DNA from: Urophycis tenuis
Lineage: Eukaryota; Chordata; Actinopteri; Gadiformes; Phycidae
Assembly (NCBI GenBank): GCA_036785325.1
Contig: JAXIVH010000001.1
Span: 20,617,883 to 20,681,882, forward strand
DNA: 64,000 nucleotides
Reading direction: 5' to 3'
The position numbers and the translations under genes are program-made. Within the stretch, counting starts at the first letter, position 1. Every line of letters begins with the position of its first letter. The notes below the pieces were generated by a model. That model was not told the origin of the DNA, ran no database searches, and worked only from the letters and a program-made list of their open reading frames with translations. Shown here one piece after another: positions 34,300 to 44,527 of the stretch.

Positions 34300-34834
34300 T
34301 GTGATCTAAATGAAGCGACATGTGATCTCTTGGCCGAGAACTTTCCCTAACTCCCTATCTTTTCTGTTGCACACAGTTGATTAAATATGTATATGTGTGA
34401 TTAAATATGATTAAATACGAATATGTAACATTTCAAATAACTCGTACCACACCCTGTACATGCCTAGCCTACAGACAGCCGATCTATTCCACAAATACAA
34501 GTGTTGGCCAGCCCTTGTTGACAAAAACCTCTCGAAGTCACGCCACCCAGCCGCCGAGATACGCTGAATTCTGAAAGGCTCAATCTCAAGCATTGCAACG
34601 TTGACAATATTGTTACAACCTAATTAAATCACTAGAGGGAGGCCACCAGGCACAAGTAAACACATGTGTGCTTTTATTTTTTTTAAATGAAAAGATAAAA
34701 GTGTACAACAGAGTGAATGAATGAAAGGAGGGTGGTCTGTAAAGCAACAGGAACCAATCCCAACACAAAGCAAACCCAAACCACACAAACTGGGAAAGCC
34801 AGAATGATGGGAAGCTACAAGGTGTTAGGCTGGC

Positions 34835-35160
34835 ATCCTCCTCCTCCTCATCAACCTCCTCCTCATCCTCTGGGCCTGCTGCAGCCGGTGCTGCAGCTGC
34901 TGCTGACGCAGCTTGTGCTTGATGTTGAGGCAGAAGGGGACGGGGCACTTGTTCTCCTGGCAGTGCTTGGCGTGGTAGCAGCACAGGGCGATCAGCTGCT
35001 TGCACACCGGGCAGCCGCCGTTGGTCTTGCGCTTACAGACCTTGGTGTGCTGCACCACGCGCTTCATCTTCTGGCAGGACGGCAGCGAGCAGTTGGCGTT
35101 GCGACACTGGCAGGCGTGCACCAGCGACTGGATGCAGCGCTGGATGCTCAGACGCCGGCT
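34835..35160 (-). pseudogene. duplicated crebbp TAZ2 segment
   Basis: About 285 bases (34875-35160) match the TAZ2 coding part of crebbp exon 31 (about 56387-56671) without a difference that I can see. The lower end has a small extra block of CCTCCTCAT repeats. The copy encodes CQCRNANCSLPSCQKMKR through the conserved zinc ligands, then stops a few residues after the TAZ2 end. Upstream homology breaks abruptly after GACGCCGGCT. There is no ZZ part and no glutamine-rich tail. It is either a recent partial duplication or an assembly misjoin; I see no sign that it is an independent gene. Confidence 0.75.
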
Positions 35161-35928
35161 GTGGGCAGTGCACTCCTGTGGGCAGTGTCAGGACAGTTGC
35201 AGTCCAAAGAGCACATTTCTGGGACTTACAAGATGTATGCACAATATGTAGCTAACCTAAAACTACCTTGACTAACCCTAATTCTAAACATAACCATCGC
35301 TAACCTAATACCTACACTTAACCATTGCTAACCTCATACCAAAACTTATTAACTACTACTTAATCAACCAGCTACAATTAGATATTTATTTGTGTAGACC
35401 TATTTTTTTCTGTGGATTGTGATATTGCAAATTGAGCCCCAAAAGGAAACGTTTCCTTTGCATTAATAAAATCCAAGCAGTTGATATCATTACTGCCACT
35501 TGGACATGTCCGGGTCATTTCAAACAGGCCCCTGCCTCAGGAGTACCGCAGCCTCATCGTGTCAAACAAACAGGTGTCGTCACAGAGGACGTCCATCTTC
35601 ATTAGTCTATGGTTTATTGATGCTGTTGTCCCACACTTAAATCCTAGTTTAAATATAATCAGTGTTATATACTTTTAGTCTTGATTTGATCTTGAACAGT
35701 TCATCTACAATGTTGCCTGGACATTCGACCGAGGACTACATTGTTTCTATGCACAAGCAAAAACGCGTTATTAACCACTGCATTTGCCTAGCCTACAAAT
35801 TCATGGTTATATATAGTATTCATTTGGGATTAAACCGCTGAATTGAGAGCCACAATACAGGATTACATTTAAGAGGCGCAACAGAGCTCAGAATAGTTTT
35901 TTTTAATTTCGATGAATTCATCTAAAAC
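35161..35928. other. non-coding stretch
   Basis: Contains a loose tandem of CTAACCTAATAC-type units (about 35250-35345). No gene recognised. Confidence 0.5.
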
Positions 35929-36185
35929 TTGGATTTACTAAACATGTCAATGGCTGGACTACGGTTGAGACATAACCCTCCCATGTCCCCTGCAGCGAGC
36001 CTCACCCAGCTGTCAGTGGAGCACCTGCGGACCTCCCCATGCTCCTCCCCATGCTCCTCCCCATGCTCCTGGTCCTGGTCGGGCTCCGGGGGGGCCCTCA
36101 CTGCCGGAGGTCCAGGGACGTCTCACAGGGAAAGAGTGGAAACACAGGAGGAACACAACGGTTTTACTCCATCTGCTGTAAAAAC
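35929..36185 (+). other. open frame of unknown nature, cut by a hAT element
   Basis: An open frame reads MSMAGLRLRHNPPMSPAASL and a serine/cysteine repeat made of tandem CCCCATGCTCCT units, then runs into the hAT MITE at 36186. CCTGCAG at about 35990 could be an acceptor. I do not recognise the protein and think it is as likely to be chance. Confidence 0.25.
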
Positions 36186-36934
36186 TAGGCCTGCACGATT
36201 AATCGAATTTTCATCATCATCGCGATGTGAACGTTTGCGATAAACACATCGCAAAAAGTTGGTCTGAAATGCAATAAGTTTGCCACGCACAAACTTAAAC
36301 TCGGGCCATCCTTCAAAATATTCTGGTTTGCCATAACCTGACCGACCCTGTCAATTTAGGACCGACCCAAATATATATATTTTTTTCTTTTTACTCCGAC
36401 CGACTTGACGGTTGTAAACTTGCGTTAAGACTGACCGTTGTTTTTTTTCTTTACTTTTCAAACAACTAAATGCAAAATAAAACCCTATTAATTATATTTT
36501 AGTTGCCTACATACACACGTAGGCTACCTTCTTTCTTTTATATTCGCTTCATTTCATCAATGGTTCGTGTCTGTTATGATGGCTGCGGCTGCAGTAAAGA
36601 AAATGTTTGCGGTCACCGTTCAAAGTTATAGAAGGCTATAGTTATAACTTTGGGTTCAGGCACCGTAGCAATACATATAAAAATGCATTGAAATATCTTG
36701 ACACCGCTATAACGTGACGTGTGGACGGTCAAGGAGACCACTAAACGTTTACGGGTTGGAGAGGCAGTCAGTATGCTGTATGCTATTGAACGCGAGTGAT
36801 ATAAAACTACGTTGTGAACTAACCTCATCCTTTGAACACAAACACGAACATGACAATTATCGCAACTCATATCGTCATCGCAATATTGAACAGTGATCGC
36901 AAATCGCACATTTTGCTGATATCGTGCAGGCCTA
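36186..36934. mobile_element. hAT-type MITE
   Basis: Terminal inverted repeats TAGGCCTGCACGAT and ATCGTGCAGGCCTA bound a 749-base non-coding element. The flanking 8-mers GTAAAAAC and GTAAAGAA agree at six of eight positions, consistent with an aged 8-bp hAT target duplication. No transposase. Confidence 0.75.
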
Positions 36935-37291
36935 GTAAAGAACTACAGCTTTTGTGGACACCCCTGACGAAACACTAAACTAACTCAAACTATCCTGTAG
37001 GAACCTATATGTAGACTGATCATATCCTACCAAGAGGTTTAGGAACAATAAATATCATATTACCTTCGATTTCCCTCAAGGCACTGTCCATGATCCTACC
37101 AGGAATGACTTTGTAGAGAATTCCCCAGGAGGACAACAAACAGTCTCTAAACAAACCGAAAGTGAAAGAGGTGTTGCAAGATATGCAATAGGACGCGGTG
37201 TGCGCATGCGTGGGCGGGGCATGAGGAAATAGGCAAGGAGAAACTAGAGTACTATAGAGAGAGCGGAGAAGTTGGTATACAGTCAGGGCGG

Positions 37292-37434
37292 CTTCAAAAC
37301 TCACAAGTGTAAGGAAAAAGTTAGTGAACTCAACACTCTATCTAATTTCAAGTATTCAATTATTCCAGTTGTCAATACATTTCGAGGGAGTGTTGAATTC
37401 ACTAACCTTTTCCTTACACTTGTGAGTTTTGAAG
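37292..37434. repeat. 46-bp palindromic arms around a 51-bp loop
   Basis: 37292-37337 and 37389-37434 are inverted copies with two mismatches (outer end CTTCAAAACTCACAAGTGTA). The loop segment, starting near AAGTATTCAATTATTCCAGT, recurs in direct orientation at about 44189-44240, on the far side of the hAT and gypsy elements. Confidence 0.85.
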
Positions 37435-39800
37435 AGGACTTTTACGAACTTATCCGGAAAGACGGAAGAGACGTCGACGCAGCGGTAGCCTTAGCAACAG
37501 CTAGTTGAAGCTATCAGAAAAGTGTTCTTTTAAATAAACTCCTGGTGTACTTACAAACTTTAAAATGCCTCGTTTTGTGAGTACAGACCATATATGTACT
37601 ACTACAGAAGTTGGGTAACAATCCATGCATTATTAGTGGGGTAATTTACGAGATATACACACTGTACCGGACACTCCAATACTAAGCCATACCCCTAAAC
37701 CCCTAAACTTGATAAATATTGACCGTCGCTAAAAATGCATCTGAGGGGGTATTTGGCTGGATTATTGGTGGAAATTACCTCAGGGTGAATTTTACTCCGA
37801 ACCATCACTTTAAATAAGGGCTATTGGAATTTTACGAGGACCCCCATGAAACAAGTATGACCATTTACGAACAAATAGTTGACATCACAGAATCAAGTGG
37901 CCTCTGTGTCAGACAGATCAGTGCCTATGGTGCTGACAAGCCTCTGACAATTATGGCAAGCATAATCCTGTTTTTCAAAAACTCAAAGAAGTTAATCCGC
38001 ATATTGTAAAAGCCAACTGCAAATGCCACTTGATTCACAACACCTTGAACATGCAAACAGGATTCTAAGTTCGGAAGGCTATGATGTGGAGTGCATCATT
38101 CTAAAGATCTACAGTGAGTTATCTTGCTCAGCCAAGAAGGTAGAGTCCCTGAAGGAGTTTTGCAAATTCACTTCAGTACAATATAAAGAGATTCTGAGGC
38201 ATGTACCAACTCGGTGGTTATCCTTATTGCCAGCGATCCAACGAGTCTTAGAATGTTGGCCTGCCCTAAAATGCTATTTTCTGTACAAATACAAACAAAG
38301 ATTGCCCTGCCATTGTGTGGAGAGCTTTGTGCTCATGTGGCGTGGATGCTGCAGACAGCAGTGATGACGTGACCGTGTCTGAGTGTCTTCTGTTGCTCAT
38401 GCATAATGTCATGCAAGAATTCGACAGCGCAATTCGGAAGTTGGAGAATGAGAGCGTTAGTTTACTGGATGTAAATGAAGTGATGAACCGACTGCGCAGC
38501 CAAATAATCGCACGTCGCTCTGACCAGTTTTATGGTAGTAAGACAAAACAGGCATACAGACACCTGAGCGCAAGAGAGCAAACTGAGTTTGTCAGATTGG
38601 CCGATGGGTTCTTTGAAAAGGACATCATGTACCTAGAGGGTAACTTTGATTTTGATGACCCATTAATATGTTACTCCAGCTGTCTTCAGCTGTGCGCTCC
38701 CATGGAATGGAACGCGCTGGAGAAATTAGTTGAGAAAGTGGCGCTGGGAGGCCTTGATATTGACAAGCTCTATCAAGACTACACTGTACTGAACAGTGTT
38801 TTTGAAAGCATCCCAGAAGAGCTGGCCCCTGATAAAAAATGGGCCTTCTTTTTCAAGAGAGAGGGAACAGCGAAAGAATTACTTAAAGTAGTGTCTTTCG
38901 TATTGTCTATACCTGTCAGCAACGCATATGCTGAACGCGTGTTTAGCCACATGGAAGATGTCTGGTCAGACAAAAGAAATAGATTGTCTGTAGGTTTAGT
39001 AAAAGCTGAACTCCAGGTCAGACTGAACTTTAAATTATCCTGCATGGAGTCCTGCATGAAAGGGACGAAAAATACAGATGGAGAAAGAGGTGAGAAATGT
39101 CGGTGTTCAGTTGCCAAAATGGATACAATAAAAAATGAAACATAGGCTTAAGGAATGTTTTTTATTTTGTATTATATATAGAAAGGAACAGCAGCAGGGT
39201 AAGGAGACGGAGTCCAGGGTGAGTGCGTCTGCGTCAGGGAGTGCACCCGGAAGATATATCCTATAGCTAAATACCTGAATATAGGTAAAACAACAGACAT
39301 AACTTCTGTTCACCTGGTAGTCTACCTTTCTGTTTAAGTCAGATCTAGTATTATTTGTTGAATCTGTAGCCTGCCTATTATATCATTTGATAGGTCTGGT
39401 TGTTGCTGAATGGATCCCAAATAGCCGAAGAAGACTGAAGGATCTTGTTGGTGTGTTTGGTGTTTGTTGACACAACCAATATTTCTTTTAGCATCTGTTC
39501 TTGTATACACCATGCCAGTGGTAGCCTATGCTCTCACACACACACACCAACCGTCGCCCTCGCCCAGCTAGAAGCCCCGCCCCCTGTCCCGGTATTTCTC
39601 AAATCAAATGTGGCAACCCCAACTGCCGCCTAGCGGTCAAACATGTAATAACATCCAATCATAACACTAACCAGTTTGTTTTTTGAACGTATTTTGTATT
39701 AAAGTCGTTCGACACTTGTCGTCACTTCCGTCTTTCCGGAAAAGTTCATAAAAGTCCTCTTCAACTATATACAAATAAATGGGAATATAAAATATATGTC
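37429..39800 (+). mobile_element. decayed hAT DNA transposon
   Basis: Inverted ends: 37431-37482 (GAAGAGGACTTTTACGAACT onward) match the reverse complement of 39716-39767. They enclose a transposase remnant. The right end is followed at 39801 by the gypsy insertion. The exact outer boundaries are unclear because of the palindrome on the left. Confidence 0.65.
37824..39145 (+). pseudogene. hAT transposase, frameshifted
   Basis: The transposase is readable in three successive frames: about 37850-38000 (VDITESSGLCVRQISAYGAD), 38023-38330 (HVPTRWLSLLPAIQRVL) and 38330-39145. The last part contains the hAT dimerisation signature IPVSNAYAERVFSHMEDVWS, ending with RNRLSVGLVKAELQVRLNF. At least two frameshifts, and probably a missing N-terminal BED-type zinc finger, make it non-functional. 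It belongs to the group with the HxPTRWLSLxPAI motif, common in fish. Confidence 0.8.
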
Positions 39801-39804
39801 GTAC

Positions 39805-40006
39805 TGTGGCGTGCACAGTCTGTCGATATACCCACACAGTATGTCACGTGTTTATGTCTCTCACCCAGTAGGTTTACGGGTAGGGGGCGTGGTTTGTACC
39901 CTTTGAGTTTGTGGCGCGTTTTCTCTGTTATTCATTCTTGTGTTGGCAATTGATGAATAAAGAACTTCAACTGTCTCTGTTTGAGTCGTTCTTCCATCTT
40001 GCCACA
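39805..40006 (+). repeat. 5' LTR of the Ty3/gypsy element
   Basis: A 202-base LTR starting TGTGGCG and ending GCCACA, with AATAAA near its 3' end. It is flanked on the outside by GTAC (39801-39804). By eye it is identical to 43966-44167. Confidence 0.93.
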
Positions 40007-40026
40007 TTGGTGACCCCGATTTGAAC

Positions 40027-40785
40027 ATGTTCGAGGAAGCAGAATGCGGTGTCTCCTCCTCAGCCATGTCGCCCCAACTCCCACAGCCGGCCGGTTTCGC
40101 CGCGTCCGTGAAGCTTCCCGAGTTCTGGCAGAGCGACCCGGCTGCGTGGTTCCAGCATGTTGAAGCGCTTTTCCACCTGCGTAGAATCACAGAGGACGAC
40201 TCCAGGTACTTCTTGGTGGTCGCGGCCCTGGATCAGCATTCCACTCGCCGCGTCATGCAACTTCTGCGAGACCCACCACAACATGGCAAATTCGCAGCAC
40301 TTAAACAACTCCTGCTACGGAGGTACAGCCTGTCCGCGGCGGAGAGGGCCGATAAAATGCTGTCCCAGCCCGGGTTAGGCGACGGTTCGGCGGTGGACCT
40401 GATGGACAGCATGCTGTCACTGCTGGGTTCAGATGATGGTGGTTTCCTGTTCCCGCACATTTTCCTGCGCCAACTCCCACCACCGGTGCGCGCAGCTTTA
40501 GCCAACTCTCCTTGTCTGACCGCGAGTGACTACCGGGGTTTGGCTGAAGAAGCGGATCGTGTCCTGCTGGCTACCAGACGGTTCTCCGCGCAGAGCGTGT
40601 CGTCGGACCCCCAACAGCCGACAGCGGATGGCGAGGACCCAGCAGTGGTGGCTGGAGTTTCCGGGCGGAGACAGCGCAGAGGCGCCTTGTGTTTTTTCCA
40701 CCAGCGTTATGGCTCCAAGGCTCGGCGTTGCGTCCCTCCGTGCGCATTTGAGGCGTCGGGAAACGCCAGAGCCGGCGCTCAGTAG
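40027..40785 (+). CDS. gag-like protein of the Ty3/gypsy element
   Basis: A 252-codon frame from the ATG at 40027. It has a gag-type N-terminal region (LPEFWQSDPAAWFQHVEALF, about residues 23-42). Near the C-terminus is C-x2-H-x9-C-x3-C (CFFHQRYGSKARRCVPPC), in place of the usual CCHC knuckle; such CHCC motifs are known from CsRn1-like elements. It ends in TAG at 40783-40785. The heptamer GGGAAAC (40758-40764) lies in the right phase for a -1 shift into pol. Confidence 0.85.
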   Translation: MFEEAECGVSSSAMSPQLPQPAGFAASVKLPEFWQSDPAAWFQHVEALFHLRRITEDDSRYFLVVAALDQHSTRRVMQLLRDPPQHGKFAALKQLLLRRYSLSAAERADKMLSQPGLGDGSAVDLMDSMLSLLGSDDGGFLFPHIFLRQLPPPVRAALANSPCLTASDYRGLAEEADRVLLATRRFSAQSVSSDPQQPTADGEDPAVVAGVSGRRQRRGALCFFHQRYGSKARRCVPPCAFEASGNARAGAQ

Positions 40786-43700
40786 CAGCTGTGAGCGTTG
40801 GCGAGCGAGAGGAGCTGCTGTTTTTGAAAGACTCCCTCTCCGGCAGGCGTTTCCTGGTGGACTCCGGCTCCCAGAAGTGCCTGCTTCCTCCGGCTGACTC
40901 GGACCTGTCAGCCCGAGGCAACGGGCCGCAGTTGAGTGCAGCTAACGGTTCCTCTATTGGGACATATGGCATCAGGTCGGTGGCTGTTTGTTTCCATGGG
41001 CGCAGTTTCAAATGGGACTTCGTGATCGCATCCATTACGGTTCCCATCATAGGCGCGGATTTTCTGTGTGCAAACGGGTTGTTGGTTGACGTCGCTAATC
41101 GCCGTTTGATCGATGCCGTGTCTTTTACCACCTTCCCATGTCAGACAGGGGGATCTGGGCCGTTAACGCACGCTAGCTTCTCAGCGTCCGGCTGCGTTTA
41201 TCAGCGATTGCTGGCGGGTTTTCCCTCGTTAACCACTCCTGCATTTTCTACCGCGGCAACGAGGCACGGTGTGGAGCACTTCATTCCAACCACGGGCCCG
41301 CCGGTTTTCGCGCGTGCACGACGGCTCGACGCTGTAAAGTTGGCTCTGGCGAAAGGGGAATTTGCTACCATGGAGCGGTTAGGGATAGTGCGGCGCTCAA
41401 AAAGCCCATGGGCTTCTCCCCTCCACATGGTACCCAAAGCTGATGGGTCATGGCGACCATGCGGTGACTTCCGCCGTTTAAATAACATCACCGTGCATGA
41501 TCGCTATCCCATCCCGCACATTCAGGACTTTTCTGTTCACCTTGCGGGTACAACAGTTTTTTCAAAGGTGGATCTGGTACGCGGTTATCACCAGGTCCCC
41601 GTGCGCGCGGAGGATGTGCCCAAGACTGCGGTGATAACCCCGTTCGGCCTTTTCGAGTTTTTGCGCATGCCGTTTGGCCTTAAAGGGGCAGCGCAAACAT
41701 TCCAGAGATTGATGGACTCGGTATTGCGTGACCTGGCTTTTGTGTTCGTCTATTTGGACGATATCCTGGTGGCCAGCCCGTCGGCTGAGGAGCACCTGTC
41801 GCACCTTAAACAGGTTTTCCAGCGCCTGGATGAGCACGGCCTGATTGTCAACCTGGCGAAGTGCCAGTTCGGACTACCAGATATTGATTTCTTGGGCCAC
41901 CGCATTTCGTCGCAGGGCGCAGTTCCGTTGCCTTCCAAGGTGCAGGCTGTAGCAGAATTCCCCCGTCCGGTCTCAGTTAAAGCCCTACAGGAGTTTCTGG
42001 GCATGGTTAATTTTTATAATCGCTTCCTGCCTCGCGCAGCCCACCTCCTGCGGTCATTGTATGAGGCCCTGAGGCTGAAGAAGGCCAATGACCAGGTCGA
42101 TTGGACCCCCGAACGGATCCAGGCTTTTGACGGGGCGAAGTCCGCCCTGGCTAACGCAGCGCTCCTGGCACATCCCGCGCCCACGGCACCAGTTGCTCTG
42201 ACAACCGATGCATCCGATGTAGCTGTGGGGGCAGTGGTCGAGCAGCGGGTGGCTGGTGTATGGCAGCCCCTGGCGTTTTTTAGCCGTAAACTGAGGGACA
42301 ACGAACGCAAGTACAGCGCTTTTGACCGAGAGTTGCTGGCGTTGTACTTAGCTACACGTCATTTTCGTTTCCTGCTGGAGGGCCGTTCTTTCACCGCTTA
42401 TGTTGACCATAAGCCGCTAACTTTTGCGATGTCTAAGGTAGCTGAGCCATGGTCTGCTCGTCAACAGCGCCACCTAGCGGCCATCTCCGAGTTCACGACG
42501 GACATTCGGCATGTGGCTGGGAAAGCCAACCCCGTTGCAGATTGTTTATCGCGGGTCACGTTGGCGTGTCCGGTACTGCTCGGGGTGGATTTTTCTGCTA
42601 TGGCAGCTGACCAGCCTGGTGATCCGGACATCCTGGCCCTTAGGGCCACCGGTACGGGCCTCAAGCTTGAGGAGGCCGTTGTGCAGGAAGGCGGTCCCAC
42701 CCTCCTTTGCGATGTCTCCACGGGCCGTCCCCGCCCTGTCGTACCAGCGGCCTGGCGCCGTCGAGTTTTCGATTCCGTTCATGCTCTCTCACATCCGGGG
42801 GTCCGGGCATCGGTGAAGCTGGTTGGATCCAAATTCGTCTGGCCCGGCCTTCGCAGAGAGGTTAAGGATTGGGCGGCCGCATGTGTAGCGTGTCAGCGCG
42901 CTAAGGTTCATCAGCACACCAAAGCGCCTCTCGAAGCGTTTTCGATTCCGGCCAGGCGTTTTGATCATGTACATGTGGACCTGGTGGGTCCTTTACCTCC
43001 CTCGCAAGGTTTTACACACTTGCTTACTGTAGTGGATCGGACCACCAGGTGGCCAGAGGCGGTTCCTCTGTCCTCAACGACGTCTGCGGACGTAGCGCGT
43101 GCGTTCCTTTCGGCTTGGGTTGCGCGTTTCGGTACCCCGTCCGACATCACCTCCGACAGAGGCCCTCAATTTGTTTCAGAGCTTTGGTCGGCACTGGCTA
43201 GGTCCCTAGGCACACAGGTTCACCGTACTACCGCGTATCATCCACAAGCTAACGGCTTGTGTGAGCGTTTTCACCGGTCGCTTAAGGCGGCGTTGCGCGC
43301 TGCGCTCTCGGATGGCAACTGGATAGATCGTTTGCCTTGGGTGATGCTTGGACTGCGTTCAGCTCCTAAGGAGGACCTGAATGCCTCTCCTGCCGAGTTG
43401 GTCCTAGGGCAGCCACTCCGCGTCCCAGGTGAATTTTTGCCAGAGAGTTCTGCTCCACTTTCGCATCCTGCAGTGCGTCCTTTTTCGTTGGGGAGCGCTC
43501 TCACTCCCACTCCGGTGCATCACTGTTTGCCGCGGTCTTTCGTGCCCGGGGAGCTCATGACGGCTAAGTTTGTTTTTCTGCGACGTGACGCTCACCGGTC
43601 GCCCCTCCAGCCCCCTTACGATGGCCCGTTTAGGGTACTGGAGGCGGGCTCTAAGAGTTTTGTGCTGGATATGGGTGGGCGTAAGGAGCGCGTTACATTA

Positions 43701-43922
43701 GATAGGCTTAAACCGGCACACATGATGGCTGACGAGATTGTGTTTCCGGCCCAGGTCCCCCGCCGAGGTCGTCCTCCTTCCAGGATCCTAGACAGGATTT
43801 CACCCGAGTGCCCTGATTCGGAGCCGCTCGTGGAGGATGTTTCTCATGCACCACCTACTGTGTCTAATGAGGGGTGGCGCAACCGTTATGGCAGGCTGAT
43901 CAAACCTCCAATGAGGGATTGA
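40752..43922 (+). CDS. pol polyprotein of the Ty3/gypsy element
   Basis: Open in the -1 frame relative to gag from 40752; the first possible non-ATG start is GTG at 40791. Domains follow, with residues counted from 40791. The aspartic protease has FLVDSGSQKCLLP near 20. The reverse transcriptase has WRPCGDFRRLN near 220 and the catalytic YLDD near 321. RNase H has TTDASDVAVGAV near 470. The integrase zinc finger has HALSHPG and CVACQ near 660-700. The DDE core follows, with Asp in HVHVDLVGP, Asp in TSDRGPQF and Glu in GLCERFH, near 728-825. No stop or frameshift interrupts it up to TGA at 43920-43922. Lack of an ATG argues for production by frameshifting. Confidence 0.9.
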   Translation, partial: GVGKRQSRRSVAAVSVGEREELLFLKDSLSGRRFLVDSGSQKCLLPPADSDLSARGNGPQLSAANGSSIGTYGIRSVAVCFHGRSFKWDFVIASITVPIIGADFLCANGLLVDVANRRLIDAVSFTTFPCQTGGSGPLTHASFSASGCVYQRLLAGFPSLTTPAFSTAATRHGVEHFIPTTGPPVFARARRLDAVKLALAKGEFATMERLGIVRRSKSPWASPLHMVPKADGSWRPCGDFRRLNNITVHDRYPIPHIQDFSVHLAGTTVFSKVDLVRGYHQVPVRAEDVPKTAVITPFGLFEFLRMPFGLKGAAQTFQRLMDSVLRDLAFVFVYLDDILVASPSAEEHLSHLKQVFQRLDEHGLIVNLAKCQFGLPDIDFLGHRISSQGAVPLPSKVQAVAEFPRPVSVKALQEFLGMVNFYNRFLPRAAHLLRSLYEALRLKKANDQVDWTPERIQAFDGAKSALANAALLAHPAPTAPVALTTDASDVAVGAVVEQRVAGVWQPLAFFSRKLRDNERKYSAFDRELLALYLATRHFRFLLEGRSFTAYVDHKPLTFAMSKVAEPWSARQQRHLAAISEFTTDIRHVAGKANPVADCLSRVTLACPVLLGVDFSAMAADQPGDPDILALRATGTGLKLEEAVVQEGGPTLLCDVSTGRPRPVVPAAWRRRVFDSVHALSHPGVRASVKLVGSKFVWPGLRREVKDWAAACVACQRAKVHQHTKAPLEAFSIPARRFDHVHVDLVGPLPPSQGFTHLLTVVDRTTRWPEAVPLSSTTSADVARAFLSAWVARFGTPSDITSDRGPQFVSELWSALARSLGTQVHRTTAYHPQANGLCERFHRSLKAALRAALSDGNWIDRLPWVMLGLRSAPKEDLNASPAELVLGQPLRVPGEFLPESSAPLSHPAVRPFSLGSALTPTPVHHCLPRSFVPGELMTAKFVFLRRDAHRSPLQPPYDGPFRVLEAGSKSFVLDMGGRKERVTLDRLKPAHMMADEIVFPAQVPRRGRPPSRILDRISPECPDSEPLVEDVSHAPPTVSNEGWRNRYGRLIKPPMRD

Positions 43923-43965
43923 ATGTTTCTTTATAAGTTCCCTCTGGGTGTTCGGGGGGGGCCTG

Positions 43966-44167
43966 TGTGGCGTGCACAGTCTGTCGATATACCCACACAG
44001 TATGTCACGTGTTTATGTCTCTCACCCAGTAGGTTTACGGGTAGGGGGCGTGGTTTGTACCCTTTGAGTTTGTGGCGCGTTTTCTCTGTTATTCATTCTT
44101 GTGTTGGCAATTGATGAATAAAGAACTTCAACTGTCTCTGTTTGAGTCGTTCTTCCATCTTGCCACA
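43966..44167 (+). repeat. 3' LTR of the Ty3/gypsy element
   Basis: Identical by eye to the 5' LTR, and followed by GTAC. Confidence 0.93.
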
Positions 44168-44527
44168 GTACACAACAAAAAATTTACATAATATCAAGTA
44201 TTCAATTATTTCAGTTGTCAATACATTTCGATGGAGTGTTGAACTCCATCCATCCATCCATTTTCCTCCGCTTATCCGGGGTCGGGTCGCGGGGGCAGCA
44301 GCCTGAGGAGAGAAGCCCAGACTTCCCTCTCCCCAGCCACTTTGTCCAGCTCTTCCGGGGGGATCCCGAGGCGTTCCCAGGCCAGCCGAGAGACATAGTC
44401 CCTCCAGCGTGTCCTGGGTCTTCCCCGGGGCCTCCTCCCGGAGGGACGTACCCGGAACACCTCCCCAGGGAGGCGTCCGGGAGGCATCCTCACTAGATGC
44501 CCGAGCCACCGCAAATGGCTCCTCTCG

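Larger units (their letters stand above)
39805..44167 (+). mobile_element. apparently intact Ty3/gypsy LTR retrotransposon (4.36 kb)
   Basis: Two identical 202-base LTRs, a 4-bp GTAC target duplication (39801-39804 and 44168-44171), a primer-binding site and open gag and pol frames. TGGTGACCCCGA at 40008-40019 is complementary to the 3' end of tRNA-Trp. A G-rich polypurine-like tract lies at 43953-43961. The tRNA-Trp primer and the unusual gag Cys/His motif suggest the CsRn1-like clade. No env gene. It inserted at the right end of the decayed hAT element. Confidence 0.9.
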
